DNA from: Flaviflexus massiliensis
GTDB taxonomy: Bacteria > Actinomycetota > Actinomycetes > Actinomycetales > Actinomycetaceae
Length of the DNA stretch: 64,000 nt
Direction of reading: 5' to 3'
NCBI RefSeq assembly: GCF_001375495.1
Contig: NZ_LN831058.1
Coordinates: forward strand, 640,768-704,767
Notes under the pieces: generated by a model
Database searches by the model: none
What the model was told of the DNA's origin: nothing
Seen by the model: only the letters and a program-made list of their open reading frames with translations
Program-made: the position numbers and the translations under genes
Shown here: positions 1 through 8,015 of the stretch, one piece after another
How positions within the stretch are numbered: position 1 is the stretch's first letter
Layout of the letters: each line of letters starts with the position of its first letter

Positions 1-365
1 GTGGCGAGTACTTCCTTAATCGCTTCTCGTGCGATCTCGGTGACGCGGGCACGGTGGTGTGCGCGGTAGCCATCAATGTCAAGCATGAGTCGTGAACGCT
101 CGCCTGTTGAGGTCTGGACAGCGAGGCGCGTGAGTTCCTGAAGTGCATCGAGGACTTCACCGTTCTTGCCCACGAGCTTCTTCAGGCGCGGGTCGGAGCC
201 CTCATCGGTCACGATGGCAACGCTTGCTCGATCGGCTTCGATCGTGATGTCGATGTCGCCATCGAGATCGGCGATATCAAGCATTTCTTCCAGGTAGTCG
301 GCGGCGATGTCGCCTTCGGCGTCGAGCTTCTTCACGAGTTCGGCGCGGTCGTTTGATTCAGCCAT
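1..365 (-). CDS. jag: KhpB/Jag-like KH-R3H RNA-binding protein (partial)
   Basis: The first 121 residues are in the window; the 3' end runs off the left edge. The protein opens MAESNDRAELVKKL and carries a type II KH domain with its GKNG loop at residues 67-70, followed by LMLDIDGYRAHHR, the usual link to the R3H domain, which would lie outside the window. This family (SpoIIIJ-associated protein, KhpB, EloR) binds RNA and is linked to cell elongation in other Gram-positives. It sits 43 bases downstream of yidC on the same strand, its standard position at bacterial origins. The ATG at 363-365 is the only sensible start. Confidence 0.9.
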   Translation of the reverse strand, partial: MAESNDRAELVKKLDAEGDIAADYLEEMLDIADLDGDIDITIEADRASVAIVTDEGSDPRLKKLVGKNGEVLDALQELTRLAVQTSTGERSRLMLDIDGYRAHHRARVTEIAREAIKEVLA

Positions 366-408
366 TTCAATCTTTTCTATTCAGCAGGGACAAATAATTC
401 GGTGCAGG

Positions 409-1665
409 CTACTGATTGCCTTCGCGCTTCTTGCGCTGTTGACGGCGCTGCTCAGCCCGGCGTTCAGCTCGAGCCGCTGCCCGTTCGGCAGGTGTCATAC
501 CGCCCTTATCAACAGCTGGAGTGGACGAGTTTTCGCTCTGCTCAACCTTCGTCTCTTCGTCAGTTGACGGCGTTGCAGCGGTCTCTTGCTGGCGCTGCTT
601 CTTTGACTTCTTCTTCGAGCGAGGTGAGGGCTTTTCCTCAATGGGTTCCGGATCGGGAGTGGGTTCGGGATCGGGGAGCGCGGTTGCCTGCTCCTTGTCG
701 AGCCCCTTCCGCTTGGCACGGTTCTTCCCAACGGGCTGCTGGCGCTGCCCCTTCGGTTCATCGATGACGGCGGATGAGGTCGTGGTTTCTTCAGCGGGCA
801 GGCCCTGCTTGGTGCGGCGTTCACGGTCGCGCTTCTGCTTTGCCTTGTACGCTTCGGATCCGGGGGCGGGTGCCTGGGTGATCATGTAGAGCTGCTGGCC
901 GAAGGACCAGATGTTGGAGACAACCCAGTAGACGAGAACACCGATCGGGAAGGCGACACCGGAGACGAGGAAGATGACCGGGAAGATGTAGATCATCATC
1001 TTCTGGGTCCGGTACATCGGGTTGTCGCTGGACTTGGATGCCTCGGGCATGTTCTTCGAGATCATCATGCGCTGCGAGAAGAACATGGTCGCGGACATGA
1101 GAATCACGAGGATCATGGCGACGATGCGGACGGTCATCTCATCGCCGCCACCTGCGGTGGCGTTGTTGAAGGATGCGGCGAGCGGTGCGCCGAAGACCTG
1201 GGACGCTTCAATGTCCTTGGCCAGTGCCTGGTCGAGCGGACCGATTGCGCCGCGGGTGCCGTTCGCGATCGGAACAAGATTGTTGAGGACACGGAAGAGC
1301 GCGAGGAAGATGGGGGTCTGAATGAGGAGGGGCATACAGGCCGCGAAGGGCGAGGTGCCCGCATCCTTGTAGATCGCCTGCATCTCCGCCTGCATGCGCT
1401 GCTGAGAGTACGTGTCCTTCTTGTTCTTGTACTTCTTTTGCAGTTTCTGCAGCTCGGGCTGAATCATCTGCTGTGCGCGCGAGGAGTTGATCTGCTTCTT
1501 AAAGAGGGGAAGGATCAAGAGTCGAACGACGATGGTGAGTCCAACAATGGACCAGACCCAGGCAGATCCAGCTCCATCGGGCAGGCCGATCGCGGTCAAT
1601 CCCATGTGGACCAGGTTCATGATCCACGCGATGACCCACATGATGGGGAAGAGAATAGTATCCAA
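409..1665 (-). CDS. yidC: YidC/Oxa1 family membrane protein insertase
   Basis: A 418-residue membrane protein that folds and inserts proteins into the cytoplasmic membrane, alone or with the Sec translocon. It begins with a hydrophobic segment (residues about 4-28), followed by the cytoplasmic hairpin rich in Lys/Gln (around 60-95), then further membrane helices to about residue 270. The last 130 residues are a charged, Pro- and Lys/Arg-rich tail (PDPEPTPDPEP, then many R and K) of the kind that helps ribosome contact in actinobacterial YidC. It lacks the large periplasmic domain of proteobacterial YidC, as expected for Gram-positives. It lies 3 bases after yidD in the rpmH-rnpA-yidD-yidC-jag unit. 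Confidence 0.95.
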   Translation of the reverse strand: MDTILFPIMWVIAWIMNLVHMGLTAIGLPDGAGSAWVWSIVGLTIVVRLLILPLFKKQINSSRAQQMIQPELQKLQKKYKNKKDTYSQQRMQAEMQAIYKDAGTSPFAACMPLLIQTPIFLALFRVLNNLVPIANGTRGAIGPLDQALAKDIEASQVFGAPLAASFNNATAGGGDEMTVRIVAMILVILMSATMFFSQRMMISKNMPEASKSSDNPMYRTQKMMIYIFPVIFLVSGVAFPIGVLVYWVVSNIWSFGQQLYMITQAPAPGSEAYKAKQKRDRERRTKQGLPAEETTTSSAVIDEPKGQRQQPVGKNRAKRKGLDKEQATALPDPEPTPDPEPIEEKPSPRSKKKSKKQRQQETAATPSTDEETKVEQSENSSTPAVDKGGMTPAERAAARAERRAEQRRQQRKKREGNQ

Positions 1666-1668
1666 GGC

Positions 1669-2079
1669 TCAGTCTTTCCTTGTCTCGCGGTCACGCTGAT
1701 TGTTCAGCGCGTCAGTTGTCGGTGGTTTCTGCTGTGCCTGGGGTGGCACGGTGTCCTCGCCTGAGTTGTTGTCTCTGGACGCGGCAGAATCTAGGTTTTC
1801 TTCGTTCCATTTGGTCATGAGTTCGTCGTGGCCCAGCGGTTTGCTCGGCCATGCTCCCTTCTCGGGAACGTAGTCGACTCCTCCTTTTGACCAGGGGTTG
1901 CAACGCAGAATACGCCAGCTGGCTAACAGTGTACCCTTGCTTGCCCCGTGAATCTGAACGGCTTCGAGCCCATATTGGGAGCAGCTCGGATAGTACCGGC
2001 AGCGCGGCGCAAACCTGGGTGAAATGTTGCGTTGATACCACCGGATGGTGGCGGTGATGGCTCGCGCAGTAATGTTCAT
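1669..2079 (-). CDS. yidD: Membrane protein insertion efficiency factor YidD
   Basis: A 136-residue protein with the YidD signature close to the N terminus: [25 protein letters not shown], given here only in part ([12 protein letters not shown], residues about 26-37), with the conserved cysteines of the family. The N-terminal helix is amphipathic and thought to lie on the membrane; YidD assists YidC-dependent insertion. The last 50 residues, rich in D, N, Q and P, are an extension beyond the usual 70-90 residue core. Its ATG overlaps the TGA of rnpA by 4 bases, so the two are likely translationally coupled. Confidence 0.93.
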   Translation of the reverse strand: MNITARAITATIRWYQRNISPRFAPRCRYYPSCSQYGLEAVQIHGASKGTLLASWRILRCNPWSKGGVDYVPEKGAWPSKPLGHDELMTKWNEENLDSAASRDNNSGEDTVPPQAQQKPPTTDALNNQRDRETRKD

Positions 2080-2435
2080 CGTTTTGCGGTGAGCGCTCGG
2101 GCTCGTGCTCGATCAAGCTCGACGCCGAGCTCGTCCGAGGTCTTGCCTCGCGCGGCAGGAAAGACGCGGATAACGATTTTCTGACCTGGGGGAATGTTCC
2201 CAATCCTGGCAGCCATGAGGTGCTTGAGTTGCCGGGTCAGCCGGTTCCTGATGACGGCATTGCCCACCGTTTTGGGTACAACGAAGCCGACCAGGGTTGG
2301 TTCCTGGTCGGCCTCTCCGGTGCCGTCCGGTGACTGCAGGTGAACCATGAGGCTTGTCGACTTACCTCTGGTACCACCGCGAACTGTGGCTCGAAAGTCT
2401 CCGGGGGCCCTCATCCGATGGTGCGCCGGAAGCAC
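2076..2435 (-). CDS. rnpA: Ribonuclease P protein component
   Basis: A 119-residue basic protein, the protein subunit of RNase P, which matures the 5' ends of tRNAs. The start MLPAHHRM and the RNR-type motif [16 protein letters not shown] (residues about 62-76) are diagnostic. It lies 14 bases downstream of rpmH and overlaps yidD by 4 bases, the conserved order near bacterial origins. The leading MLPAHHRMR matches the family N terminus, which fixes the start. Confidence 0.95.
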   Translation of the reverse strand: MLPAHHRMRAPGDFRATVRGGTRGKSTSLMVHLQSPDGTGEADQEPTLVGFVVPKTVGNAVIRNRLTRQLKHLMAARIGNIPPGQKIVIRVFPAARGKTSDELGVELDRARARALTAKR

Positions 2436-2449
2436 GAGCCCTCGCCGAA

Positions 2450-2587
2450 CTAGGCAGAAAGCTTTGCGCGGCCCTTGCGACGGCGGCCTGCGAGAATTGC
2501 GCGGCCTGCACGGGTCGACATGCGCTTGCGGAAGCCATGTACCTTCGCGCGCTTACGGTTGTTGGGCTGGAAAGTCCGCTTCACCAT
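2450..2587 (-). CDS. rpmH: 50S ribosomal protein L34
   Basis: A 45-residue, very basic protein, [20 protein letters not shown] and onward, ending GRAKLSA. It contains the L34 signatures [20 protein letters not shown] and [13 protein letters not shown], given here in pieces. It is a structural protein of the large ribosomal subunit. It is the first gene of the leftward unit rpmH-rnpA-yidD-yidC-jag and faces dnaA across a 386-base origin gap. An AG-rich stretch before the ATG (GAGTGGAGAACATC on the coding strand) supplies the ribosome binding site. Confidence 0.95.
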   Translation of the reverse strand: MVKRTFQPNNRKRAKVHGFRKRMSTRAGRAILAGRRRKGRAKLSA

Positions 2588-2973
2588 GATGTTCTCCACT
2601 CGATCTTGAATTCGGGATCGCCTGAAGAGATCGCCGAAATAGTTACGTAACTAGAAAAGACTAGGAAAATACCGGCGAGGGGTCAACAACGGGAGCCCTG
2701 GAGGTGATGAGACTCACCGCGGGGAGCGATCTGAAATATCGTCAATGGAGCAATTCACATTCGGTGAAAAATTCTCATCCACAGCTGTGTAATAACACTA
2801 TTGTAGTTTCAGACTTTTGCCAAAGTTCTGGCTAAAAATTCTCTTCACTCTTTTCCACACTTGTGGATAAGTCTGTGGAGAACTTGGACTTTCGTCGGTG
2901 GATAATGCCCACGTTTTGTGACTATGGTGCTGATAGCCGCGACCTGCGGAACATTGTCCAAGGAGTTCACCGA
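2588..2973. other. oriC: oriC part 1: rpmH-dnaA gap with DnaA boxes
   Basis: A 386-base gap between divergent rpmH and dnaA, relatively A+T-rich in its right half. DnaA boxes read by eye: near match TCATCCACA at 2775-2783, TTTTCCACA at 2851-2859, perfect TGTGGATAA at 2862-2870, near matches TGTGGAGAA at 2874-2882 and GGTGGATAA at 2897-2905. It must also hold the divergent promoters of rpmH and dnaA, so the boxes could serve DnaA autoregulation as well as initiation. With the dnaA-dnaN gap it forms a two-part origin. Confidence 0.7.
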
Positions 2974-4497
2974 ATGTCAGACTCACGCCCCGCACTTGAG
3001 GCATGGAACGCAGCCATTGAACTTCTTCGGTCAGAGAATCGACTCACTGATTCACAAACCGCTTTTGTCCGCATGGCGCATCCCATGGCAGCTGTCGAGG
3101 ATGTTTTCCTCATTGCGGTCGGTTCTGATTTTGTGAAGTCCTGGCTCGAAGAGAATGCGATTGCTGCAATGGCCGGCAAACTCATCGACATTCTCGGCCG
3201 CGATCTGCGGATCATGATTTCCGTTGACTCTTCCCTGGGCGAGGCTCCGCTTGCCCAGCCGGTGGAAACGCCGGCCCTGCCCGAACCACCATCGGCATAC
3301 CCGACCGAGGGCGCGGTACAGTCCGGTCGCGACTACCCGCAATCGGTTCTGCCCCATGATTATGCGCACGACCCCATGTCGACGGCATCGCCTGCCGATG
3401 CGGCTGCCGATGAGCGTCGTGCCCAGCCCGATGTTTCCGATTCGAAGCTGTCGGCTGCCGGCCTCAACCCGCGGTACAAGTTCGATACTTTCGTTATTGG
3501 TGAATCAAACCGGTTTGCGCACGCTACTTCGTTTGCCGTGGCGGAAGCCCCGGGCAAGTCCTACAATCCCCTCTTCATCTACGGAGATTCGGGAATGGGC
3601 AAAACCCATCTCATGCACGCCACCGGTAACTACGCCATGCAGCTGTACCCGGATCTCAACGTCAAGTACGTGTCTGCCGAAGAGTTCACGAACGAGTTCA
3701 TTAATGCGATGCGTGACCAGTCCCAGCCCGCATTCAAAGAAAAGTACCGGACGGTCGATATTCTCTTGATCGACGATATTCAGTTCATCGGTAACAGAAC
3801 CCAGACGGTTGAAGAGTTCTTTCACACGTTCAATGCACTCTCGAACGTCAATAAGCAGATCATCATTTCCTCGGATGTGCCACCGAAAGACCTCAATGGC
3901 TTTGAGCAGCGGATGATCTCCCGCTTCGCGTCGGGAATTACCGCCGAAATCTCGCCCCCGAACCTCGAGACCCGCATCGCGATCCTCGAAAAGAAGGCGG
4001 CGCACGACAACAATCTCGTGCCGCGCGAGGTCAACGAGTTCATCGCAACGAAGATGACGACGAACGTGCGTGAAATGGAGGGTGCGCTCCGCCGCGTCAC
4101 CGCCTACTGCGAAATTACGAAGGAGCCCGTGAGCGTCGCCAGTGCTGAAGCGGTTCTCAAGGACCTCATCTCTGACCACGATGCTTTTGAGATCACGGCC
4201 GGGCTCATCATGGCGGAAACCGCGAGCTACTTCGGGATCACGATCGATGACCTGACGTCGGTTGGCCGCACCCGTGCGCTCGTGAATGCGCGTCAGATCG
4301 CCATGTATCTGTGCCGTGAACTCACCGACCTGTCGCTGCCGAAAATCGGCAGTCTGTTCGGCGACCGTGATCACACGACCGTCATGCATGCGAATAGGAA
4401 GATTTCCGATCAGATGTCGCAGCGCAAGGAAGTCTTCGAGAACGTGTCGGAGCTCACAGGGAGAATCAAGCAGGCGGCGTCAAAACCCGCTCGCTAG
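2974..4497 (+). CDS. dnaA: Chromosomal replication initiator DnaA
   Basis: A 507-residue initiator ATPase that binds DnaA boxes and melts oriC. I start it at the ATG at 2974 (MSDSRPALEAW), preceded by AGGAG at 2961-2965; an in-frame upstream start at 2863 would lie inside the DnaA boxes. Domain I is at about 1-85, a Pro-rich variable linker at 86-160, then the AAA+ core with Walker A GDSGMGKT at 204-211 and Walker B LLIDDIQ at 264-270. The C-terminal domain IV ends with the DNA-binding signature DRDHTT at 464-469. It is flanked by both origin gaps. Confidence 0.97.
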   Translation: MSDSRPALEAWNAAIELLRSENRLTDSQTAFVRMAHPMAAVEDVFLIAVGSDFVKSWLEENAIAAMAGKLIDILGRDLRIMISVDSSLGEAPLAQPVETPALPEPPSAYPTEGAVQSGRDYPQSVLPHDYAHDPMSTASPADAAADERRAQPDVSDSKLSAAGLNPRYKFDTFVIGESNRFAHATSFAVAEAPGKSYNPLFIYGDSGMGKTHLMHATGNYAMQLYPDLNVKYVSAEEFTNEFINAMRDQSQPAFKEKYRTVDILLIDDIQFIGNRTQTVEEFFHTFNALSNVNKQIIISSDVPPKDLNGFEQRMISRFASGITAEISPPNLETRIAILEKKAAHDNNLVPREVNEFIATKMTTNVREMEGALRRVTAYCEITKEPVSVASAEAVLKDLISDHDAFEITAGLIMAETASYFGITIDDLTSVGRTRALVNARQIAMYLCRELTDLSLPKIGSLFGDRDHTTVMHANRKISDQMSQRKEVFENVSELTGRIKQAASKPAR

Positions 4498-4881
4498 AGC
4501 CACATTATCCACTTATCCACAAATATCTGTGGATAACACGGGAAAACCGGTCGAAATTTGTGGATAACCTGACGGAAATGTGGAAGATTTTTTCATCCAA
4601 ATGGCTCAATCCACAGGGGCTCCAAGTTATCAACATTTTGATTCCCAAGATTTCCACACCGGAAGTGTTGAGTTTTTCGGGAGAAAACTGGATTTGCACA
4701 GCTTCCACAACGCCTACCACTACTACTACCTAAGTAATAATTTGTCATTCATTCGAGGTAACAGGGCGGAAAGTGCCTCACGGGGGACAGTGTCGCTGAA
4801 AACTTCTGCGCCTCCGCATTCGGCTCCCAAGTCGCGTAAGGTTAGCCTAGTTACAAGCTTATTTTGAGGAAGGACTCTAGG
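4498..4881. other. oriC: oriC part 2: dnaA-dnaN gap with DnaA-box array
   Basis: A 384-base gap with the densest DnaA-box array near dnaA: TTATCCACT 4505-4513, TTATCCACA 4513-4521 (sharing one base), TGTGGATAA 4528-4536, TGTGGATAA 4559-4567, and TTATCAACA 4627-4635. An A+T-rich stretch at about 4725-4755 is a candidate unwinding element. In actinobacteria the functional origin usually maps to this gap. It also contains the dnaN promoter region. The DnaA boxes are seen directly; the role as origin is inferred from the position and family knowledge. Confidence 0.85.
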
Positions 4882-6021
4882 GTGGAACTGAGGGTCGAGC
4901 GCGACGTGCTTGCAGATGCTGTCACGTGGGCAGCGAAAACTATTCCGAGCCGTCCAGCGATTCCCGTACTTGCGGGCATCAAACTCGTGGCGGACAGTGC
5001 TGGAACGCTCAAGGTTTCGGCGTACGATCCGGAAACCACCGCACTCGTCGAGGCGGAAGCCAGCGTCGATACTCCGGGTGAATGCCTCGTCAATGGCAGG
5101 ATCCTGGCAGATATTTGCCGCAGCCTACCGAACCGGCCAGTAGACCTCACCCTTGATGGCACGAAGCTCGAGGTGGTGTGCGGAAACGCCCGCTTCTCAC
5201 TCCACTCGATGGCACTGGACGAGTACCCCGCCCTTCCCGAAACTCCCGCCGTTCTTGGCACGGTTGATGGTGGGGAATGGCTGGAGGCCGTCACCCAGGT
5301 TTCGTCAGCCGCCTCGAATGACGAAACTCTGCCCCTGCTCGTGTCCGTTTGTGTCGAAATTGATGGCGAGAACATTACTCTCATGGCGACCGACCGCTAC
5401 CGCCTCGCAGTGCGTGAGCTCAGCTGGTCCCCCTCGCAACCAGACATTTCGGACCGGATCCTCGTCAAGGCATCTCGCCTTGCCGATATTGCTAAGTCCT
5501 ACGGCTCGGCCGGAAACATCAACCTCACCCTCGATGAGGTGGGGAACGCGAAGATGATCGGTTTCGAGGCCGTGGGGCGCGAAAACACGTCCCGTCTCAT
5601 CGACGGCGACTACCCTCAGGTCCGCACCCTGTTCCCGAAAGACATCAACGGTTACGCTGTCGTATCGCGCACGGAGCTCCTAGAAGCGATCAAGCGTTCC
5701 CGCATCGTCGTTGAACGTAACGCCGCGGTGCGCCTGTCATTCACCGAGGGTCAGGTCACGGTCGAAGCCGGTCAGGGTAGCGACTCTGCCCAGGCGAAAG
5801 AGGTGCTGCAGGCAAGCCTCAACGGTGAAGACATTGCGATGGCCTTCAACCCGTCCTACCTGCAGGATGCTCTGTCCGTCACCCACTCCCCGTACGTACG
5901 GATTTCTTTCACCCACGCCTCCAAGCCAGCCGTTGTGTCGGCCCAGGAAGAGGTTGGCGGTGACGATTCGCTCGACTTCCGCGTCCTCCTGATGCCGATT
6001 CGAGCATTCGGCGTCAGCTAG
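4882..6021 (+). CDS. dnaN: DNA polymerase III beta subunit (sliding clamp)
   Basis: A 379-residue clamp that rings DNA and tethers polymerase III. I choose the GTG at 4882 (MELRVERDVLADAV), which matches family N termini and has GAGGAAGGA seven bases upstream; a TTG at 4864 would add six residues that overlap the ribosome site. The chain shows the three repeated clamp domains, ending LLMPIRAFGVS, close to the usual LMPVR ending that binds partner proteins. It lies directly after the oriC array and 50 bases before recF, with no gnd gene between them. Confidence 0.95.
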   Translation: MELRVERDVLADAVTWAAKTIPSRPAIPVLAGIKLVADSAGTLKVSAYDPETTALVEAEASVDTPGECLVNGRILADICRSLPNRPVDLTLDGTKLEVVCGNARFSLHSMALDEYPALPETPAVLGTVDGGEWLEAVTQVSSAASNDETLPLLVSVCVEIDGENITLMATDRYRLAVRELSWSPSQPDISDRILVKASRLADIAKSYGSAGNINLTLDEVGNAKMIGFEAVGRENTSRLIDGDYPQVRTLFPKDINGYAVVSRTELLEAIKRSRIVVERNAAVRLSFTEGQVTVEAGQGSDSAQAKEVLQASLNGEDIAMAFNPSYLQDALSVTHSPYVRISFTHASKPAVVSAQEEVGGDDSLDFRVLLMPIRAFGVS

Positions 6022-6071
6022 AGTGAGGCGAATCCAGGAGAGAAAACGACGTGATAAGGAGTGACTGAAAC

Positions 6072-7271
6072 GTGTGGATTTCCCATCTCGCGTTGAATGA
6101 CTTCCGATCATATTCGAGTGCGGTCCTGGAGTTTAGCCCCGGCGTGACCCTGTTTGTTGGTGAAAACGGGCAGGGCAAAACCAACCTGGTGGAAGCGATC
6201 ACCTACCTCGCGACTTTCACCTCGCACCGGGTTGCGGCCGACAGTGCGCTCGTGCGGCAGGGCGGATCTGCTGCGGTGGTCCGTGCCAAGGTGAACGATC
6301 GAGATCACGAGACGATGATGGAGATCGAGATCCTTGCCGGGCGAGCCAACCGGGCCCGCCTCAATCGAGGAAATGTCCGGCCCCGCGATCTTTTGGGAAT
6401 CGTCCGTGTCGTCACCTTTGCCCCCGAGGACCTGTCACTCGTGACAGGAGATCCGGGTGTGAGGCGCAAGCTTCTCGATGACATTGCCATGCAGCAAACA
6501 CCTCGAATGGCGGGGATTCGGGCCGAATACGAGAAGATTCTCAAGCACCGCACCGCCCTTTTGAAAGCCTCTGGTCAGGCACGGCGCCGCAGGGAACCGA
6601 TCGATGAGGTGAGCTTTGCCGTATGGAACGAGAGGCTTGCCGAGCTCGGTGCCGAGATCGTGTCCCAAAGGGTGCGCAACGTGCGTTCGCTTCGCCCCCT
6701 TATCGCCTCCGCCTACGAACGGATAGCGCCCGGGCGAGGCACCCCGCATCTCATTTACCGGGCGCGAGTCGACGGTGAATCCGAAAATGTCCCAACCCCG
6801 CAAGACCTCGACCGCGGTGATACCGATGCTCTCACCCGGATCGAGGACGGGCTGCTGGATCCTGTTTCAGTGAAGGAACGGATCCTGGCTGAGATCGCGG
6901 CAGTGCAGGACCGAGAGATTGATCGGGGAGTTAATCTCATTGGCCCCCACCGTGACGATCTCATTCTCGGACTTGGCACCTTGCCGGCCAAGGGTTTTGC
7001 CTCCCACGGGGAAACCTGGTCGTACGCGCTCTCGCTGCGGCTGGCGGAATGGCAGCTGCTGCGAGATGAGGGGCGCGAGAGCGATCCGATCCTTGTTCTT
7101 GATGATGTGTTTGCCGAGCTCGACTCGAAGCGCCGCTCCGCTCTTGCCGAGATGATTGGTGATATTGAGCAGGTATTCATCACGGCAGCGGTGGGCGATG
7201 ATGTGCCGACCGAGCTTGCCGGGGCACGGTTCCGTGTTCATGGCGGGGAGGTGACGGCGAATGGTCGTTGA
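6072..7271 (+). CDS. recF: DNA replication and repair protein RecF
   Basis: A 399-residue SMC-like ABC ATPase that helps load RecA at single-strand gaps and stalled forks. The GTG start gives MWISHLALNDFRSY, the typical RecF N terminus. Walker A is GENGQGKT at 30-37; the C-terminal part has the Walker B segment ILVLDDVFAELD, followed by the family ending that recognises DNA. It overlaps the following dciA gene by 11 bases, suggesting coupled translation. Confidence 0.95.
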   Translation: MWISHLALNDFRSYSSAVLEFSPGVTLFVGENGQGKTNLVEAITYLATFTSHRVAADSALVRQGGSAAVVRAKVNDRDHETMMEIEILAGRANRARLNRGNVRPRDLLGIVRVVTFAPEDLSLVTGDPGVRRKLLDDIAMQQTPRMAGIRAEYEKILKHRTALLKASGQARRRREPIDEVSFAVWNERLAELGAEIVSQRVRNVRSLRPLIASAYERIAPGRGTPHLIYRARVDGESENVPTPQDLDRGDTDALTRIEDGLLDPVSVKERILAEIAAVQDREIDRGVNLIGPHRDDLILGLGTLPAKGFASHGETWSYALSLRLAEWQLLRDEGRESDPILVLDDVFAELDSKRRSALAEMIGDIEQVFITAAVGDDVPTELAGARFRVHGGEVTANGR

Positions 7272-7854
7272 GGAAGCAAGGGCCCGGGCCCACGCTGAAA
7301 CCGGTGACGATATTTGTCTTCATACACTCGAGTGGGCGCGTACCATGCAGGCCCGTCACGGCTATCAGCGCGTCGGGAAACCCAAGGCCTTCACCGGTAA
7401 GGGAGCCCCGCGTCAAGAGGGGCAGATGCCGCGCGATCTTGCCATTCAAACCCCGGGACCCGGCTGGGGGGATGTTGGTTCGGGACCGCGACCCTCGTGG
7501 CGTGACCCGCGGCCGCTCGGTGATGGGCTGGCGGGACTGATTGCGAAGTCCGGATGGTCACGGCAACTATCCGTAGCGAAGCTGCGCAACGATTGGGACA
7601 AGATTGTTGGCCCCACGGTGGCGAAGCATGCTCCGCTGGAAGAATTTGAAGACGGCATCTTGACGATTGCCGCCTCCTCTTCGGCCTGGGCCGTTAACCT
7701 CCATTCGCTCTTACCCCAGGTTGAGAAAGCGATTGCGGATGCGATTGGGGAAGGCGTGGTCACCTCCATCAAGGTGAAAACACCCCGTCAGGTGTCGTGG
7801 AAGCACGGACTGTTTTCGGTGCCCGGGAGGGGCCCGCGCGACACCTACGACTAG
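7261..7854 (+). CDS. dciA: DciA-like protein (DUF721)
   Basis: A 197-residue protein with the DUF721/DciA domain in its C-terminal half (residues about 92-180): LIAKSGWSRQLSVAKLRNDW, then a segment of KH-like fold with IVGPTVAKHAPLEEF and LTIAASSSAWAVNL. DciA proteins interact with the replicative helicase DnaB and are the ancestral helicase-loading factors in bacteria that lack DnaC and DnaI. The N-terminal 90 residues are low in recognisable features. It overlaps recF by 11 bases and precedes gyrB, the normal actinobacterial arrangement. A dnaB gene is present 15 kb to the right. Confidence 0.88.
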   Translation: MVVEEARARAHAETGDDICLHTLEWARTMQARHGYQRVGKPKAFTGKGAPRQEGQMPRDLAIQTPGPGWGDVGSGPRPSWRDPRPLGDGLAGLIAKSGWSRQLSVAKLRNDWDKIVGPTVAKHAPLEEFEDGILTIAASSSAWAVNLHSLLPQVEKAIADAIGEGVVTSIKVKTPRQVSWKHGLFSVPGRGPRDTYD

Positions 7855-7910
7855 CCCGTTGGAATAGTGAAAATCGTCTATTCGCGCTAGAATGAGATGA
7901 GATCTAAATC

Positions 7911-7922
7911 TAGGTATACCTA
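7911..7922. promoter_or_regulatory. 12-bp palindrome upstream of gyrB
   Basis: The perfect palindrome TAGGTATACCTA sits about 95 bases before the gyrB start, in the 161-base gap that must contain the gyrB promoter. It could be an operator or part of a supercoiling-sensitive promoter; no regulator is identified. Confidence 0.3.
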
Positions 7923-8015
7923 CCAGTTTTAGGGTCCAGGACTACAGAGGCCATTCTGTGCATGTTTTCAGATGGTCGGGGTGCTGGGACGGTTCAATGA
8001 AGGAGAATCCTGCAC

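Noticed and set aside
2863-2973. Longer N terminus for DnaA from 2863
   Set aside because: It would begin inside the DnaA-box region and lacks a ribosome site; the ATG at 2974 has AGGAG and matches the family start.
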